A DNA stretch of 64,000 bases from Piezodorus guildinii (lineage: Eukaryota > Arthropoda > Insecta > Hemiptera > Pentatomidae): contig CM041292.1 in the NCBI GenBank assembly GCA_023052935.1, positions 106,881,906-106,945,905 of the forward strand, in the 5' to 3' direction. The position numbers were made by a program, and so were the translations under genes. The notes beneath the pieces are model-generated. The model was not told the DNA's origin and did no database searches. It saw only the letters and a program-made list of their open reading frames with translations. Shown piece after piece: positions 23,801 to 34,919 of this stretch; within the stretch, counting starts at the first letter, position 1; every line of letters begins with the position of its first letter.

Positions 23801-24965
23801 TAAATTGGCTTAATTTTAGACATATCCCTCACATTTATATAACACACTAACAGAAAAAAGAACTAATATTTAAAATGTTATCTTTTTTTAAAAACATAAA
23901 GTATTTTACTGCATATAGAAATCAGATACAATTCTTGGATACTTTTCATTTATTTTAAATATTTATTCAAGTATTGACGCTTTATGAAATATGACTTAAA
24001 TATTAGTCCAGGATATCCAAGAATAATATGCTCATGTAACCAGAAAAACCGCATTTCTCGCTTATTTTATTGCTGAATGGATGCTCTAGTTCAGATGGCT
24101 AAGGGTGAAATGTTCAGGCCGGATAGGTATTGGGGGTTTAGTATAATTGTTTCTTTCTTAATTCATTTGCGTACATTACTTAAGACTGTTTAATGTCGTC
24201 CTTATTTTTTAGGGTGCTGATGTTTTATAAATCCACCTATTACATATTGTACAATTCATAAAGAGTAACAACTTTTTGGAAAACATTCAAAAAAGTTTAA
24301 TCTAGAGAATTCCTTCTATATGAGATGATTTGCGGTAATTATTTTCATGATTTTTTTTTTTTTTTTTTTTTATTTTTTTTTTGTTTTTTCGGATATATTA
24401 CATTTATTATCTTATTAGTTTGCCGATCTCTAACCATCTTTGATTGTTTTGCTATATATTCTCATCAATAGGTTCTCTGATGTAAGCTTGGAACAGCACT
24501 CCCTGCTGACTTATACTCCTGTCATTCTTATGGTGATAAATAGAATGATGAGTTCCCTGAAGTTATTCTTCATTTTTCTTTCCCTTTCATATTTTTAAGC
24601 TGTCATCCTCGTCACTTCGAAGGAACCGATAAGACTCAGAGATTGCCTAAATGTCTACAAAGCTTGTTCGCGCAATATTGATAAAACGATACATATATAT
24701 TTAATATGTATATTCAAATAGAAAAAAATCTTAAACTTAATTATATATTTCCTTTTATCAAATTATATCTTATTTTTTCAATCCAAAATAATCTATCTTT
24801 TCTTTACAATAATTTCTGGTTTAATTTTAAGGGCAAAAAACTGCTTATGGTTATTATCGCCGTCACTTCTTTACAAAAAAAAAAAAATAAAAACCGATTC
24901 ACCAAAGAAAACGAAAATAAAATATTAATATTATAACATAGATAAATAATAAAAAAAGTCTAATC
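20865..24965. other. AT-rich stretch without recognisable genes
   Basis: No feature could be supported in about 4 kb. There is an (AT)n tract at 21561-21582 and a 28-base T-rich run at 24352-24380. A minus-strand open stretch at 21158-21478 has a locally protein-like beginning but then becomes a low-complexity Phe/Leu/Tyr tail and matches no family I know. Confidence 0.4.
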
Positions 24966-24967
24966 CA

Positions 24968-25175
24968 TCATGCTCAGCCGCCAGGTTTTTTCCCCAATTT
25001 TGGTACCCACTTTTAATAGGCCACGCCTGCCCCAGAACAGTGGTCCCCGTACTCTAAGGTCAACCCCCGGCTGAATTAACAGAATAAATAATATTCTGTC
25101 ATAGCCGGGGTTTGAACACAGGACCCGGAGGACAGTAGACTAGTGCTCTATACATTTGAACACGCCACTCCCTAA
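24968..25175 (-). repeat. SINE copy, tail-less
   Basis: Same family as 20413-20740. On the minus strand are a degraded A-box region (GTGTTCAAATGTATAGAGCA), a B box reduced to GTGTTCAAACCCC, then GGCTATGACAGAATATTATT, CTGGGGCAGGCGTGG and AACCTGGCGGCTGAGC. It stops abruptly at the last block, without the 3' third and poly-A. Confidence 0.85.
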
Positions 25176-25179
25176 AAAA

Positions 25180-26246
25180 AAGAAGAAATTAATAAAATAA
25201 ATAATAATGATAAAAAATAATTAATAGTAATAGTAATAATAAATAAAATATTAATATAATAGCATAAATAAATAATAATAAAAAATAAAATTAAGAAAGG
25301 AAAAAAATAAAATAAATAATAATAATATTTAAAAAGATAAAATAAAATTTTAGATGAAACTGTATAATTAAAAAAGCAAAAAAAAAAAATAAAATAAAGA
25401 TATGTTACATTTGCTGAAACAAAGGATTATTTTTCTTCATTGTCACTCAGTGCCTCAGAGATCTGGTATTACCTAGTAGTTACTAACCAATTTCCACTAT
25501 TAAATGCTTAGTGAAGATAAGTCAATAAATAACATCTCAATAGATGGTAAAAAAAGTGAATCTATTTTTCCAACGGAAAGACACTTTAAGATCCAGAGTT
25601 CAATGTGCGTGTGTTTAAGATCGAAGTCATTCTTTCGTTTTTCTTTGCATTAAAGTTTTTCGCACTCTCAGGGCGTTAAAATTCGGAGATTCAAGAAATA
25701 TTATTCACTGAAAGTTTATGATAATATTTCTGTAAAATCTAGCGTTGGAGATGAAATGATTGTAGAAACATATTTATCTGTCATATAAAGTCGTGTTGGA
25801 GATTGAACAAAATAACAACAACTAAATTAATGGTTGTAGATATGAATGATAATTATTATTATTTTAATTAAACGTAGTATTTGCAAGGAAATAAAATAAA
25901 TTGTGAATGATAAACTTTGTGATGTATTCTGTGTTGAGAGGCAATATAACCGTAAGCGCATACTGTACCAGAGCTATTATTTTACAACGTATTTATATAC
26001 CCTGAAATTCCATACAGTCATTACTTAAGTAAACACAATTTCAGCCAATTTGGTAGGTACCAGGATAAAGAGGTCAATGTTTCTTCTCTGTAGTAATATT
26101 GCATCATCTACTCTAGCACCCTTAATCATTCCTCTGTTGCAGGGTCTGTAATATTCATATTATAAAGGATAATTCCAGTCCAATTATAGTTTGTTTTTTT
26201 TAAATATATCACCCCAAGATATGGCTGGAAAAAGGAGAAAATATAC
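25180..26246. other. AT-rich stretch without recognisable genes
   Basis: Begins with A/T simple sequence (25180-25400, many AATAATA units). Nothing else was recognised. Confidence 0.4.
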
Positions 26247-26548
26247 TTATTAAGGTTGATTTTGGGCTGAATAATTCTTCCATTAATACTCATTCTTTTA
26301 TTTCATGACGTTTCGGGATATTCTCCCATCTTCAGAAGTCTCGTTATATATTTTGTAATCCCAACGTATTCACTAGTCATACATTGAGCCAGGTAAAAAA
26401 GTAAAAACGAAGTCAATATCTAAACACATCAGATCTGAGCAAGAGTATTGACGAGACTTCTGAAGATGGGAGAATATCCCGAAACGTCATGAAATAAAAG
26501 AATGAGTATTAATGGAAGAATTATTCAGCCCAAAATCAACCTTAATAA
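26247..26548. repeat. foldback element, perfect 98-bp arms, hammerhead-like motif
   Basis: The left arm 26247-26344 and right arm 26451-26548 are exact reverse complements over 98 bases, with a 106-base spacer. Within the right arm (and mirrored in the left) lies CTGAAGA (26460-26466), an extra T, a stem GGGA/TCCC, then GAAAC (26481-26485). 'aaataaaag' follows. Perfect arms mean a recent origin or ongoing sequence homogenisation. No coding capacity. Superfamily unknown; related in design to 34630-34915 and 59950-60186. Confidence 0.95.
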
Positions 26549-26549
26549 T

Positions 26550-28045
26550 TAAATGAGCTCTCCCTTGTTTGGAATATATTGATATAGAGAAAATATACCT
26601 GTGGCGCAAACTTTAGAGGCAAGAAAGTTTCAGTCAAAATTCTATTTTTAGGTTCAGTAAACAAATATTCCTGTTTTTTAGTCCTTAAATCTGATCCTAA
26701 GATATGTAAACGTATTTGTATGAAGATATTTATATTAAAGTATAAAACATTAAAATAAAACATGAGATTTTTAGCGGAGTTGAGGAAAAACAGAAGCGGC
26801 AAAACTAAGTTTGTTTCCTGCGTGAAAATATAAGCTCCGACCTCTTTCCTAGGTATGTGAAAAAACATTGCTCAGAAAATGACTTTATTTTATTTTTATG
26901 CGCCTTAATGTTATGACAGGAGAAACATAATCGTTATTGAAGTATTTTGTCATTAAAATGATATTTTCTCATCACTTCCAAATTGCATGGTGTATAAATT
27001 CAAGTATTTTATTTTTCACTTATATGCTAACTTACAATACATTCCTATATCTATATAAGATATTGCTTTTTAATTTTTACTCGGACAAATGGCTGACTTT
27101 GGGGAATATGCATTCTAAAATGAAAAAATATAGACGGTGAGGTCTTTTATTTAATTGTATTTTACATTTCAGACTTTAAAAAAATCCCTAACAGCCAAAC
27201 TAAATCTTTCTAAGGTTTTATCTAATACCGACATAAGATAGAGAACTGTGGGCTCTGCTACACATTTTAACAACCAAAGAATCCATACATTTGGTGTGTA
27301 TTGATTAATGCTATTGATCATTCGATTTTTACATGTATATCTTCTGTTTACCTATCACTTGAAAACGCATTAATATTTCAAATTCATTAACTCTTCTTTT
27401 ACATTAAGTAATTGATCATTGTAAGTTATAATTTCGTAATTACTTTTTAAAATGAAATATTAGGGAATTAGAGAAAAGCCTGAAAAGATTCAAAATGGCA
27501 CGTCTTCGTTAAATGCCGAAACATTAACAACTCATCTTTTAATTAATAGTCAAATTTTCTTTGAAATAAAGCTTGTAAATATCCAACTTACTTAATTAAA
27601 GTCATTTTAATATAAAATGTCGATTACTGATTAAAAGAGCATATGACTGTTTCTGTAAATTAAAACTAGTGACGAAATGTGCTGAATGATTTTTGTATTC
27701 ATCAATCATCAACCAAAACACTGAATAAAATACTTGATGTTCGATAAGAGCACATACATGATTTTTCACACTTCTCATTATATCTGCTTTCTTGATCAAC
27801 TGGCCATAGTAATTTGAAGGATCTTACACTTACTATTTTAAGTTCTTTATCATCGAAACAAGAGCCGATTTTGTGCTATTTTAAAGATAATTTTAATCAA
27901 TTATTATTAGGTCATTAATAGGATATTCTATTATGTATGGAAGCTAATTCACCTCCAAAACATTTCTCGCGGCTATATAGTGAGGTTCTAGATTAATGTC
28001 TTACTTCTTTTATTTCCTGACAGGAGCAATCTATCAGGTTCTTTT
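26550..28045. other. AT-rich stretch without recognisable genes
   Basis: No coding similarity. Near 27500-27535 a GGCA...TGCC stem followed by GAAAC weakly resembles the motif of the foldback elements, but lacks CTGAWGA. Confidence 0.4.
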
Positions 28046-28315
28046 TTTTTTTTCAACAACAATTTTTATTGAGTAAAATTACAATCTGTCCCAATTTGGA
28101 CATTAATAGTTGTGCTGAAAGATATCATACATACTACATTCATACAATATTTACACGGCATAAAATTACAATAAAATATATACACAATAATGAATCAATA
28201 CAATAGTCAAGAATTCACTTATACCTATATACACATACACACACTCATACATACATCACATTGAGTGGAGAATCTAGCCAGTGTTAGAACTCCAATATAT
28301 TCACAAAAGGTCGCG

Positions 28316-30986
28316 GAGCCACTGCCGTTTCAACCTTCTAGGTGGGTTGTATGGATGAGTGGAGCTGGATAGGGATTGAGCTAGAGGATTAGGATGATGA
28401 AATAGGTTATGGTGGAATTTGGAAAATTTGGATGGATTTAGGTCTGAAATAAATGGAACATTAAGGTCGTGGTGCAAGGTATAGTTGGATACATAATAAG
28501 GAGCATTTACTATTATTCGCAGGACTTTGGATTGAAAGGATTGAATGCGTTTGATGTTAGAACGTTTAGCTGTCCCCCACAGTTCAAGTCCGTAGGTCCA
28601 GATTGGCTTCAGTGTTGTCTTGTAAATTAATAATTTGTTGTCAACTGTAAGCTTAGATTTTCTGTTTAGTAGTCTGTATAACTGTCCGAATCGTCTGTTG
28701 AGTTCTTTTCGTTTAAGTCTTGTATGTGGGTTCTACGTCAATCTTTTGTCTAGTAGTAAGCCAAGATACCGGACTGTGTCTGAGGAAGGAAGCGGTATGG
28801 AATTGAAATGAACCATTGGACAGGATTGGCGTCGAAGGGTGAAGGTGACGTGGTGCATTTGCTTTCATTAACCTTAATACGCCAAGCATTACACCAGTCC
28901 TCGATAAGAAAAAGGTGTCTTTGCAGGATTAAGGATGCTATTTCAGGATCGGAATTGGATGATAGGATGGCGGTGTCATCTGCAAATGTTGCCAGAAAGG
29001 TATCAGGATGATTAGGAATATCAGCAGTGTAAAGGATGTAGAGGACGGGTCCCAAGACGCTGCCTTGAGGAACACCGGCCTCAATGGGATAAAAGTTAGA
29101 AAATTCTACACCACAGCGAACTCGGAAGGAGCGGTTTGAGAGATAGGATCGTAGAATGAGGTATAGAGACTGGGGTAAATGCTTTTTAAGCTTGAAGAGT
29201 GATCTGGTGTGCCATACCAGGTCAAAAGCTTGCGCTACGTCCAGAAACGCACCAGAACAATACTCTTTGCATTCAAGGACTGAGGAAATATGGTCTACAA
29301 CTCGGAGTCCTTGTTGAACAGTGGAATGATGAGCACGGAAACCAAACTGATGGGAAGGAAGATTTTGTGATTCTAATATAGGCAGGATTCGTTTTAGAAG
29401 AAGCCTTTCGAAGATTTTTGAGAGGATGGGGAGTAGACTAATAGGCCTGTAGGATGAAGTGTTGTTGGAAGGTTTGCCTGGTTTTAGAAAAAGAATGATA
29501 GTGGAATGTTTCCATAACAGAGGAAAATAGGTGGTGCGTAGGATGCAGTTGTAAATATAAGTAAGGAATATAATAGCATTCTGCGGAAGTTGTCGGAGGA
29601 TCTGGGGAGTAAGGAGATCGTGTCCAGAAAATTTACGGAGGGTCAGTTTTTGGAAAAGATATTTGACCTCAGAGGGATTAATAGCTTTAGGAGGTAGGGA
29701 AAGTGGAATCGGTTACATAAGAAAGTCTTGCACTTTTGCGGTGTGATTGATGTGGGATTCCGGGTGAGGAGTGAATACTTTGGAGAGGTGTGTGGCGAAT
29801 TCCTCGGCTTTATCTTCATCAGACGCAGCCCAGGAGTCATCACCACGTCGGAGAGGATGGAAAACTTGATGGTATTTTAGGATCTTTTTCGTGACATTCC
29901 ACTAGGAATTATCACGAGCTGATAGAGCGGAGAGATAGGAATTAAAGGACTGGGAATGGAAGGTCGCCAACTCCCTCTTCAATTGCCTACAATAGAAGTT
30001 ATAGGAGCGGCGATCTGTTGGGTGTCGGGTGCGCTGCCATAATGATCTTGCTCGGCGTTTGGTGTGGATGAGGTCTATAATAGGTTGTGGCAAATGATTT
30101 TTGTCTGGATTTATATTGGAATGTTTAGGAGAGGAAGCAGTCCAGACAGCTTGTTGGATGGCGGTGGTAAAGGAATAGACGGAATTATCTAGGTCATCTG
30201 GGGTTTTGAGGGTTACTCTGAGGTCAATATTATCGGTCAGGATTTGGCGAAAAACGTTCGAGTTGGCAGGGCCTCGGATGAATGGCGGTGGAATGGGTTT
30301 TGGAATTGGAGTGAGAGATACTTTTAGGATCAGTGGACTATGATCTGAGGATAGTTCATCAAGGCGAGTTACAGACAAGTTGAGGGAGCCTAATCCGCTG
30401 TGGATAAAGAAGTCGAGGATGTCAGGATTGCGGTTAGGATCGGTTGGCCAGTAGGTAGGGGAGTCAGGAGGCAGGATATAAAATTTCGGGATTGAGTGCA
30501 GGCAGCAAATTTCGTCCCCGAGAATTCGTGGTTCTGGAACCCCACTGCTGATGCTTAGCGTTTAAGTCTGCACCGAGAATGAAATGATTTCCTAAGGAAT
30601 CCAGGAAGGATACAAATTCGGAATTGGAAATGGAATGTTTAGGAGGGCAATATGCAGATGTGAGGGTTACCGGAAAGGAAAAAGTCTTGATTACTATGGC
30701 TGTGGCTTGTAGGAAATCATAGGTGGAAAGTGGGAGTAAATGATGAGAGAGGGATTGGTGGACAATGATAGCAGAACCGGCATGGGCTTTACCGTCTGGG
30801 TGGTCAGTACAGTATGTCATGTATTGCGGTATTTTGGAGTACTGTTTTTTTAGTCGTTAGTCTTGTTTCAGTTATAAGTGCAACATCGATTGTTTTGTCT
30901 TGCAACAACGCTGTCAGTTCGTCAGTATGATTTCTAACACCATTCGCATTCCAAAGGAGAATGGATAAGGAGTTAGGTGAAGTCAT
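28316..30986 (-). pseudogene. Jockey family B ORF2: endonuclease and reverse transcriptase, broken
   Basis: Starts MTSPNSLSILLWNANGVR at 30986. The endonuclease part shows ITETRL, HILG-like FILGADLNAKHQQWGS and, after frame changes, LSSDHSPLI. The RT part shows YRPISLLPILSKIFE, QFGFRAHHS, LDVAQAFD, GVPQGSVLGP and FADD (28975-28986). The C-terminus shows KPIWTYGLELWG and NPPRRLKRQW. Frame changes are at a T7 run (30845-30851 on +), near 30500, and at further sites in the endonuclease-RT linker. The RT core from about 29700 to 28800 is still largely open. Usual Jockey ORF2 length is about 900 residues, which this span fits. Confidence 0.85.
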
Positions 30987-31340
30987 TTAAGGATTTTTCA
31001 AGGCAGGGATTAAATTTGATACTAGATTTGTAAGGAGTGATATAAGCGGCATAACAAGAGATTTGATTTCGGAGATGAACGATGTCATTAGACTGGTAAG
31101 ATCTGTGACGTTTGATGGTGAAGGTATATGAGAAATTTGTTGTTGAGGAATTTTTTGAAGATTAGGTAAACTTTGAGGAGTAGATTGTTGTACAATAGAT
31201 TGAGATTGTTGAGGAAAATGTTGTTCCGGCAGTGCCTCGACTTCATGGTTCTGTTTCCACCTCCAAGCAAGTGGGCAAATGACACGTTATTATCAGGTTC
31301 TACTCCGCATCGTATCTCGAATCTTCTCAATAAGTTACTT
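30987..31340 (-). pseudogene. Jockey family B ORF1 (gag-like) C-terminal part
   Basis: Only the tail of ORF1 remains. From the 5' side it reads RRFEIRCGVEPDNNVSFAHL. It changes frame near 31250, then reads NHEVEALPEQHFPQQSQS, a Gln/Pro-rich linker, and a hydrophobic-amphipathic end TSLMTSFISEIKSLV...PALKNP with stop TAA at 30987-30989. The stop is followed directly by the ORF2 ATG (30984-30986), giving TAAATG. No zinc knuckles remain in this piece; in Jockey elements they lie further upstream. Confidence 0.65.
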
Positions 31341-31344
31341 TTCT

Positions 31345-31845
31345 TTATTTTTTCGTTAGATTTTACGTAGATAATACATTAAAAAAACTGAAAATTCATT
31401 GCAGCTAATCTCTGTAAATATCATATATATTTGCATTAAAAAGTTGTAAATTAGATTTATTTAGTTATCTATTAGTTATTATTTATGTTTTATGATTTTG
31501 TTGTGCATCGTGTGTTTTTTGTCTTTTTTTAAATAGAAAAGTTTTATTTACAAGATTCAACGATTTGCTAATTATATTTGGAATGATTTCGGTTTCCCTA
31601 TAAATCAACAATTTAATTTTGGTCAGACATTTTTTGAACATGTAGTATAAGGTATTGGATAGTAGGAAAAATATACACAAAGAACCTCAAATTAAAAAAA
31701 ATAAAGTAAAAAATAATAAAGTAAAACTAAATAAATAATAATAAGAAAGTAAAATAATTAAATGCATGAAAGTGAAAAAGAATAAGTAAATATTAAAATA
31801 AATTGAAACAATTAATAATTATTGAAATTATTTATTTATTTGATT
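31345..31845. other. AT-rich stretch without recognisable genes
   Basis: Nothing recognised. The A/T simple sequence at 31695-31830 is rich in AATAATA and AAAGTAAAA units. Confidence 0.4.
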
Positions 31846-31849
31846 ACAG

Positions 31850-31900
31850 TTTGGGTGCTATGTACTATAACATATGTTAGAGGCACCATAGTCATAAATT
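31850..31900 (-). repeat. solo 3' end of the RNase H LINE (conserved hairpin)
   Basis: The + strand reads ggtgct...ggcacc (31854-31887), with 'atgtactataacatatgttaga' in the loop. It corresponds to the hairpin at 44814-44848 and 19049-19083, at the same spacing and in the same orientation. No coding sequence follows, so it is either an extremely short 5'-truncated insertion or an eroded one. Confidence 0.55.
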
Positions 31901-31989
31901 ATTTACAGGATGAGAATTTTATTGTTCAGGAAATGAACAATTTTTATTGATTGGATTTAGATGATAACAATAGATAGTAAATAAACAAG

Positions 31990-32142
31990 TTAACTATATA
32001 TATTTATATAATATGATAATTATAAATAATATTATATAATATATATTATATTAGTATTTTATTATTATATATATTTTTATATATTATATTATTAATATAT
32101 ATATTATATATATATATTAATATATATATATATATATATATT

Positions 32143-32180
<38 letters not shown>
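31990..32180. repeat. AT microsatellite tract
   Basis: About 190 bases of almost pure A/T, with (AT)n blocks at 32098-32140 and 32151-32178 and interspersed TATTATATATT units. It abuts the 3' end of the CR1/L2-like element. Confidence 0.85.
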
Positions 32181-32184
<4 letters not shown>

Positions 32185-32187
<3 letters not shown>

Positions 32188-33490
32188 TAATAAATTCTTT
32201 ATTTATTCTGGGACAAGTCCCTTTTGAATAATTTTACAAAACATACAAAAAGAACTTTAGTGTCTTAGAGTACAAACATGAAACAAACAAATAATAATAG
32301 AAATAAAAATAAAATAAAAAGTGAACAATAGTGATAAATTAAAAGGTAGCTTCTAATAATAATAATTAATAACAAAACTAGACAAAAGATAGAACAGAAA
32401 GATATGTGCATATACATAAAATTTTAATTAATAGTGTTTTACTGTATTGATGTAAAATTAATGAAATAATAAAGTTAAATATATAAGTGCACCATAATGT
32501 AAGATATTATATTTAATTAATTGTTTCTATATGTTTTATTTAACTAATTTAAATCGAATTGGCAAATCTATTTAGTATTCTTTGAAAATTGAATAGAGAG
32601 GAAGTGATCGAATAGACGGGATTTGAAGGTTTGAAGAGTATCAGAATGTCGAATATGTGAAGGAATGGAATTCCATACGAAAGAGGAGCGGATTAGGAAG
32701 GATCTGTCGAAAGCTGCGGTTCGATGAGGTGCCATATACAGGTCTGAAGGCCGTGAACGAGTGTTACGGGAATGAATGGAGGATTTGAATGATAACATAT
32801 CTGAGATGTACGATGGGCGGCGGGATTGGAGAACTTGGAAGAGGAAGGTTGCCAGGAAGTATTTACAACGGTAGGAAGGGTAAAGCCACTTCAACTCTTC
32901 GTAGAATCTGGTAACAGAAGTGTCCCTGGATATCCCAAAGATAAAGCGAATGAAGCAGTTATATAATCGTTTAAGTTTTGCTTCGAGGTCTCCAGAGACA
33001 CCCCCATACACCGAACAGCAGTAGTCAAAGTGGGGGAATGATAAGGAACAAACAAGAAGCCTACGGGTTTCGAATGGAAGTAGGTGGCGAAGGTGATTTA
33101 GGAGTTTTAAAGTGGATATGGTGCGTCGAGAGATTTCAGAGACATGGTTTTTCCAGGAAAGAGTTTGATCTAGGATGATTCCGAGGTTTTTAACGTTGTG
33201 AACTGTATTGGATTCTTATTGAGGAACAGTGTTGGGATTGGAGGAAGGGTTTTAAGGAGGGGATTGGAACCTATTACAATCGCTTTTGTCTTCTCTGCAT
33301 TTAACTTAAGCTTGTTGGCTGCTGCCCAATAACTAATTCTGTTCAGATCTTCTTGAAGTTTTTCAGTCGCTTGTAATAGGTCCGAAGGAGGAAAGGATAG
33401 GTAAATTTGGATGTCATCTGCATACATATGGTATTGGGAGTGATATATATGATGGGGAAGATCATTGACGTAAATGGCAATATATATATA
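32185..33490 (-). pseudogene. 5'-truncated CR1/L2-group LINE
   Basis: The minus-strand upstream piece (to about 33490) reads INDLPHHIYHSQYHMYADDI-like with YADD at 33413-33424, then SYWAAANKLKLNAEKTKAIV. After a frame change near 33170-33200 the downstream piece (to 32568) reads LKRLYNCFIRFIFGISRD, YPSYRCKYFLATFLF, SRNTRSRPSDLYMAPHRTAA, SFLIRSSFVWNSIP and FKSRLFDHFLS. 'YADDIQIY' and the closing 'WN.LP...R...S...FK..L..HFL' pattern are characteristic of CR1/L2/Daphne-like elements. The 3' end has a small GGGACTTGTCCC hairpin before an AATAAATAAA end. RT blocks before the catalytic centre are missing. A second copy lies at 61975-62930. Confidence 0.82.
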
Positions 33491-33494
33491 TAAT

Positions 33495-34628
33495 GTACAT
33501 ATATGCATATAATATTGTTTAGATTTATTGATAATCTGTTAAAAAGTTATAATACACATTATGAATTTAACAATAAATCTATTGTTCTTTTATTTTTCCA
33601 TCTTTTAGATAATTTTTGGAATTTGGTCAGCATCAACAGCTGAAGGAGGATCAGAGTTTTGCGTCTTCCAAGTCAAAATTTCCGGTTCTGAACCGAGAAA
33701 ACCACTTACGGACGATGCTTTCTCCTAAGGCATCATCGCGGCACACCTTACAAGTTTTTTAACCGTAGGTGCAGTGGATTTTATTTTACGAACATAAAAA
33801 GTCAATAAATGATGAAAATGAATTTTTTTCTCTTCAATTTTGTGCAAGCAAAATACTACGTAAGAAAAGGAATCTAGGTTAAAACTGATGCATAAAAGCA
33901 TCTGAACTTATCATTTTGTTTATAATATGTAAACATTATTGACCAAGTAAACATGAATTTATAAACACAGGGAGGATTAAATTGAAATGTTTAAAAACCC
34001 TACGAACTTATTTTAATTTATTATGGTTTAATTTTGTTTGTATGAAGTTGAAGTTTTGGAATCATTCCAGGACGGGTTCTCACGGAATTAATTTTCTCGA
34101 AAATGAAGTATTATGAACATAGAATTAATTAAATTCTATTTTTTTTTTCTATTTTATCATATGCTATGTTGATACGAATTAAAACTTTTTGAGATAAATC
34201 TAAGCCGAAATATATTCGTACCTAAATCCACAAGTTTCTCCTATTAAAAACAAATGAAATTGTCTCTGGTTATAGCGAATAATGCTCACATATTTAAAGG
34301 AAAGACATTTTATACTTTAACGCTAAAAATTAAAATACAAAGATTTCTTAAAATAAAAATATCAGAGGCAAGAAAATACAGCAGTAACTGACGGGTATAT
34401 GCGGCAACAGGCAAGGACTGTTAGTTTTCTATTTATTATTATTGTTTAATGTATTTTGATAATATTATGTTAACTATGTTTTGCATTCTTAATGTTCATA
34501 TTGTGATAATTTTTTATTTTTTTACCTGAGAAAATTTGGGTTACAGATTTTATTCTCCTATTTTTCCCACAGTACTACATACTTTTGGTCCTATATTTGA
34601 GAATGTTTCCAAACAAATATTATTATAT
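33495..34628. other. AT-rich stretch without recognisable genes
   Basis: No coding similarity was recognised. A short more GC-balanced part (33630-33770) includes 'ccttaggagaaagcatcgtc' on the minus strand and may be an old repeat, but it has no second copy in the window. Confidence 0.35.
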
Positions 34629-34629
34629 T

Positions 34630-34915
34630 GGAGGTAATTATTTTACCATTGAGAATTACTAGAAAGAATTAGTCCGGGTGGAGGTCGATGAATGAAACAA
34701 TAAGGTAGTTTCAGCCATTTATTTTCTGACAACGCTTCGACCCCCATAGATTGAAGAGTTTCCATTCTCCCACCATGCGCCCTGATGATGACCCACAAAG
34801 GGGGTCGAAACGTTGGCAAACAATAAATAGTTGAAACTATTTAGTTGTTTCATTTAATGACCACCACCCGGACTAATTCCTTCCAGTAATTCTCAACGGT
34901 CACCTAATTACATCC
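34630..34915. repeat. foldback element with diverged arms and hammerhead-like motif
   Basis: Left arm 34630-34745 and right arm 34800-34915 are imperfect reverse complements with matching blocks such as 'tgagaattact', 'attagtccgggtgg' and 'cgaccccc'. The spacer is about 54 bases. Straddling the spacer and right arm is CTGATGA (34782-34788), an extra T, stem GACCC/GGGTC, GAAAC (34807-34811). Same architecture as 26247-26548 but clearly older. No coding capacity. Confidence 0.85.
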
Positions 34916-34919
34916 ACAT

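Larger units (their letters stand above)
28050..31340 (-). mobile_element. nearly complete Jockey-type LINE (family B), frameshifted
   Basis: A minus-strand element: end of ORF1, complete ORF2 region, 3' UTR and an A-rich 3' end (poly-T at 28042-28054 on the + strand). The 5' end is truncated within ORF1 near 31340. The last about 80 bases of the 3' UTR recur as a tiny insertion at 60047-60124. Several frame changes make it inactive, but long open stretches remain, so it is moderately old. Edges are approximate. Confidence 0.88.
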
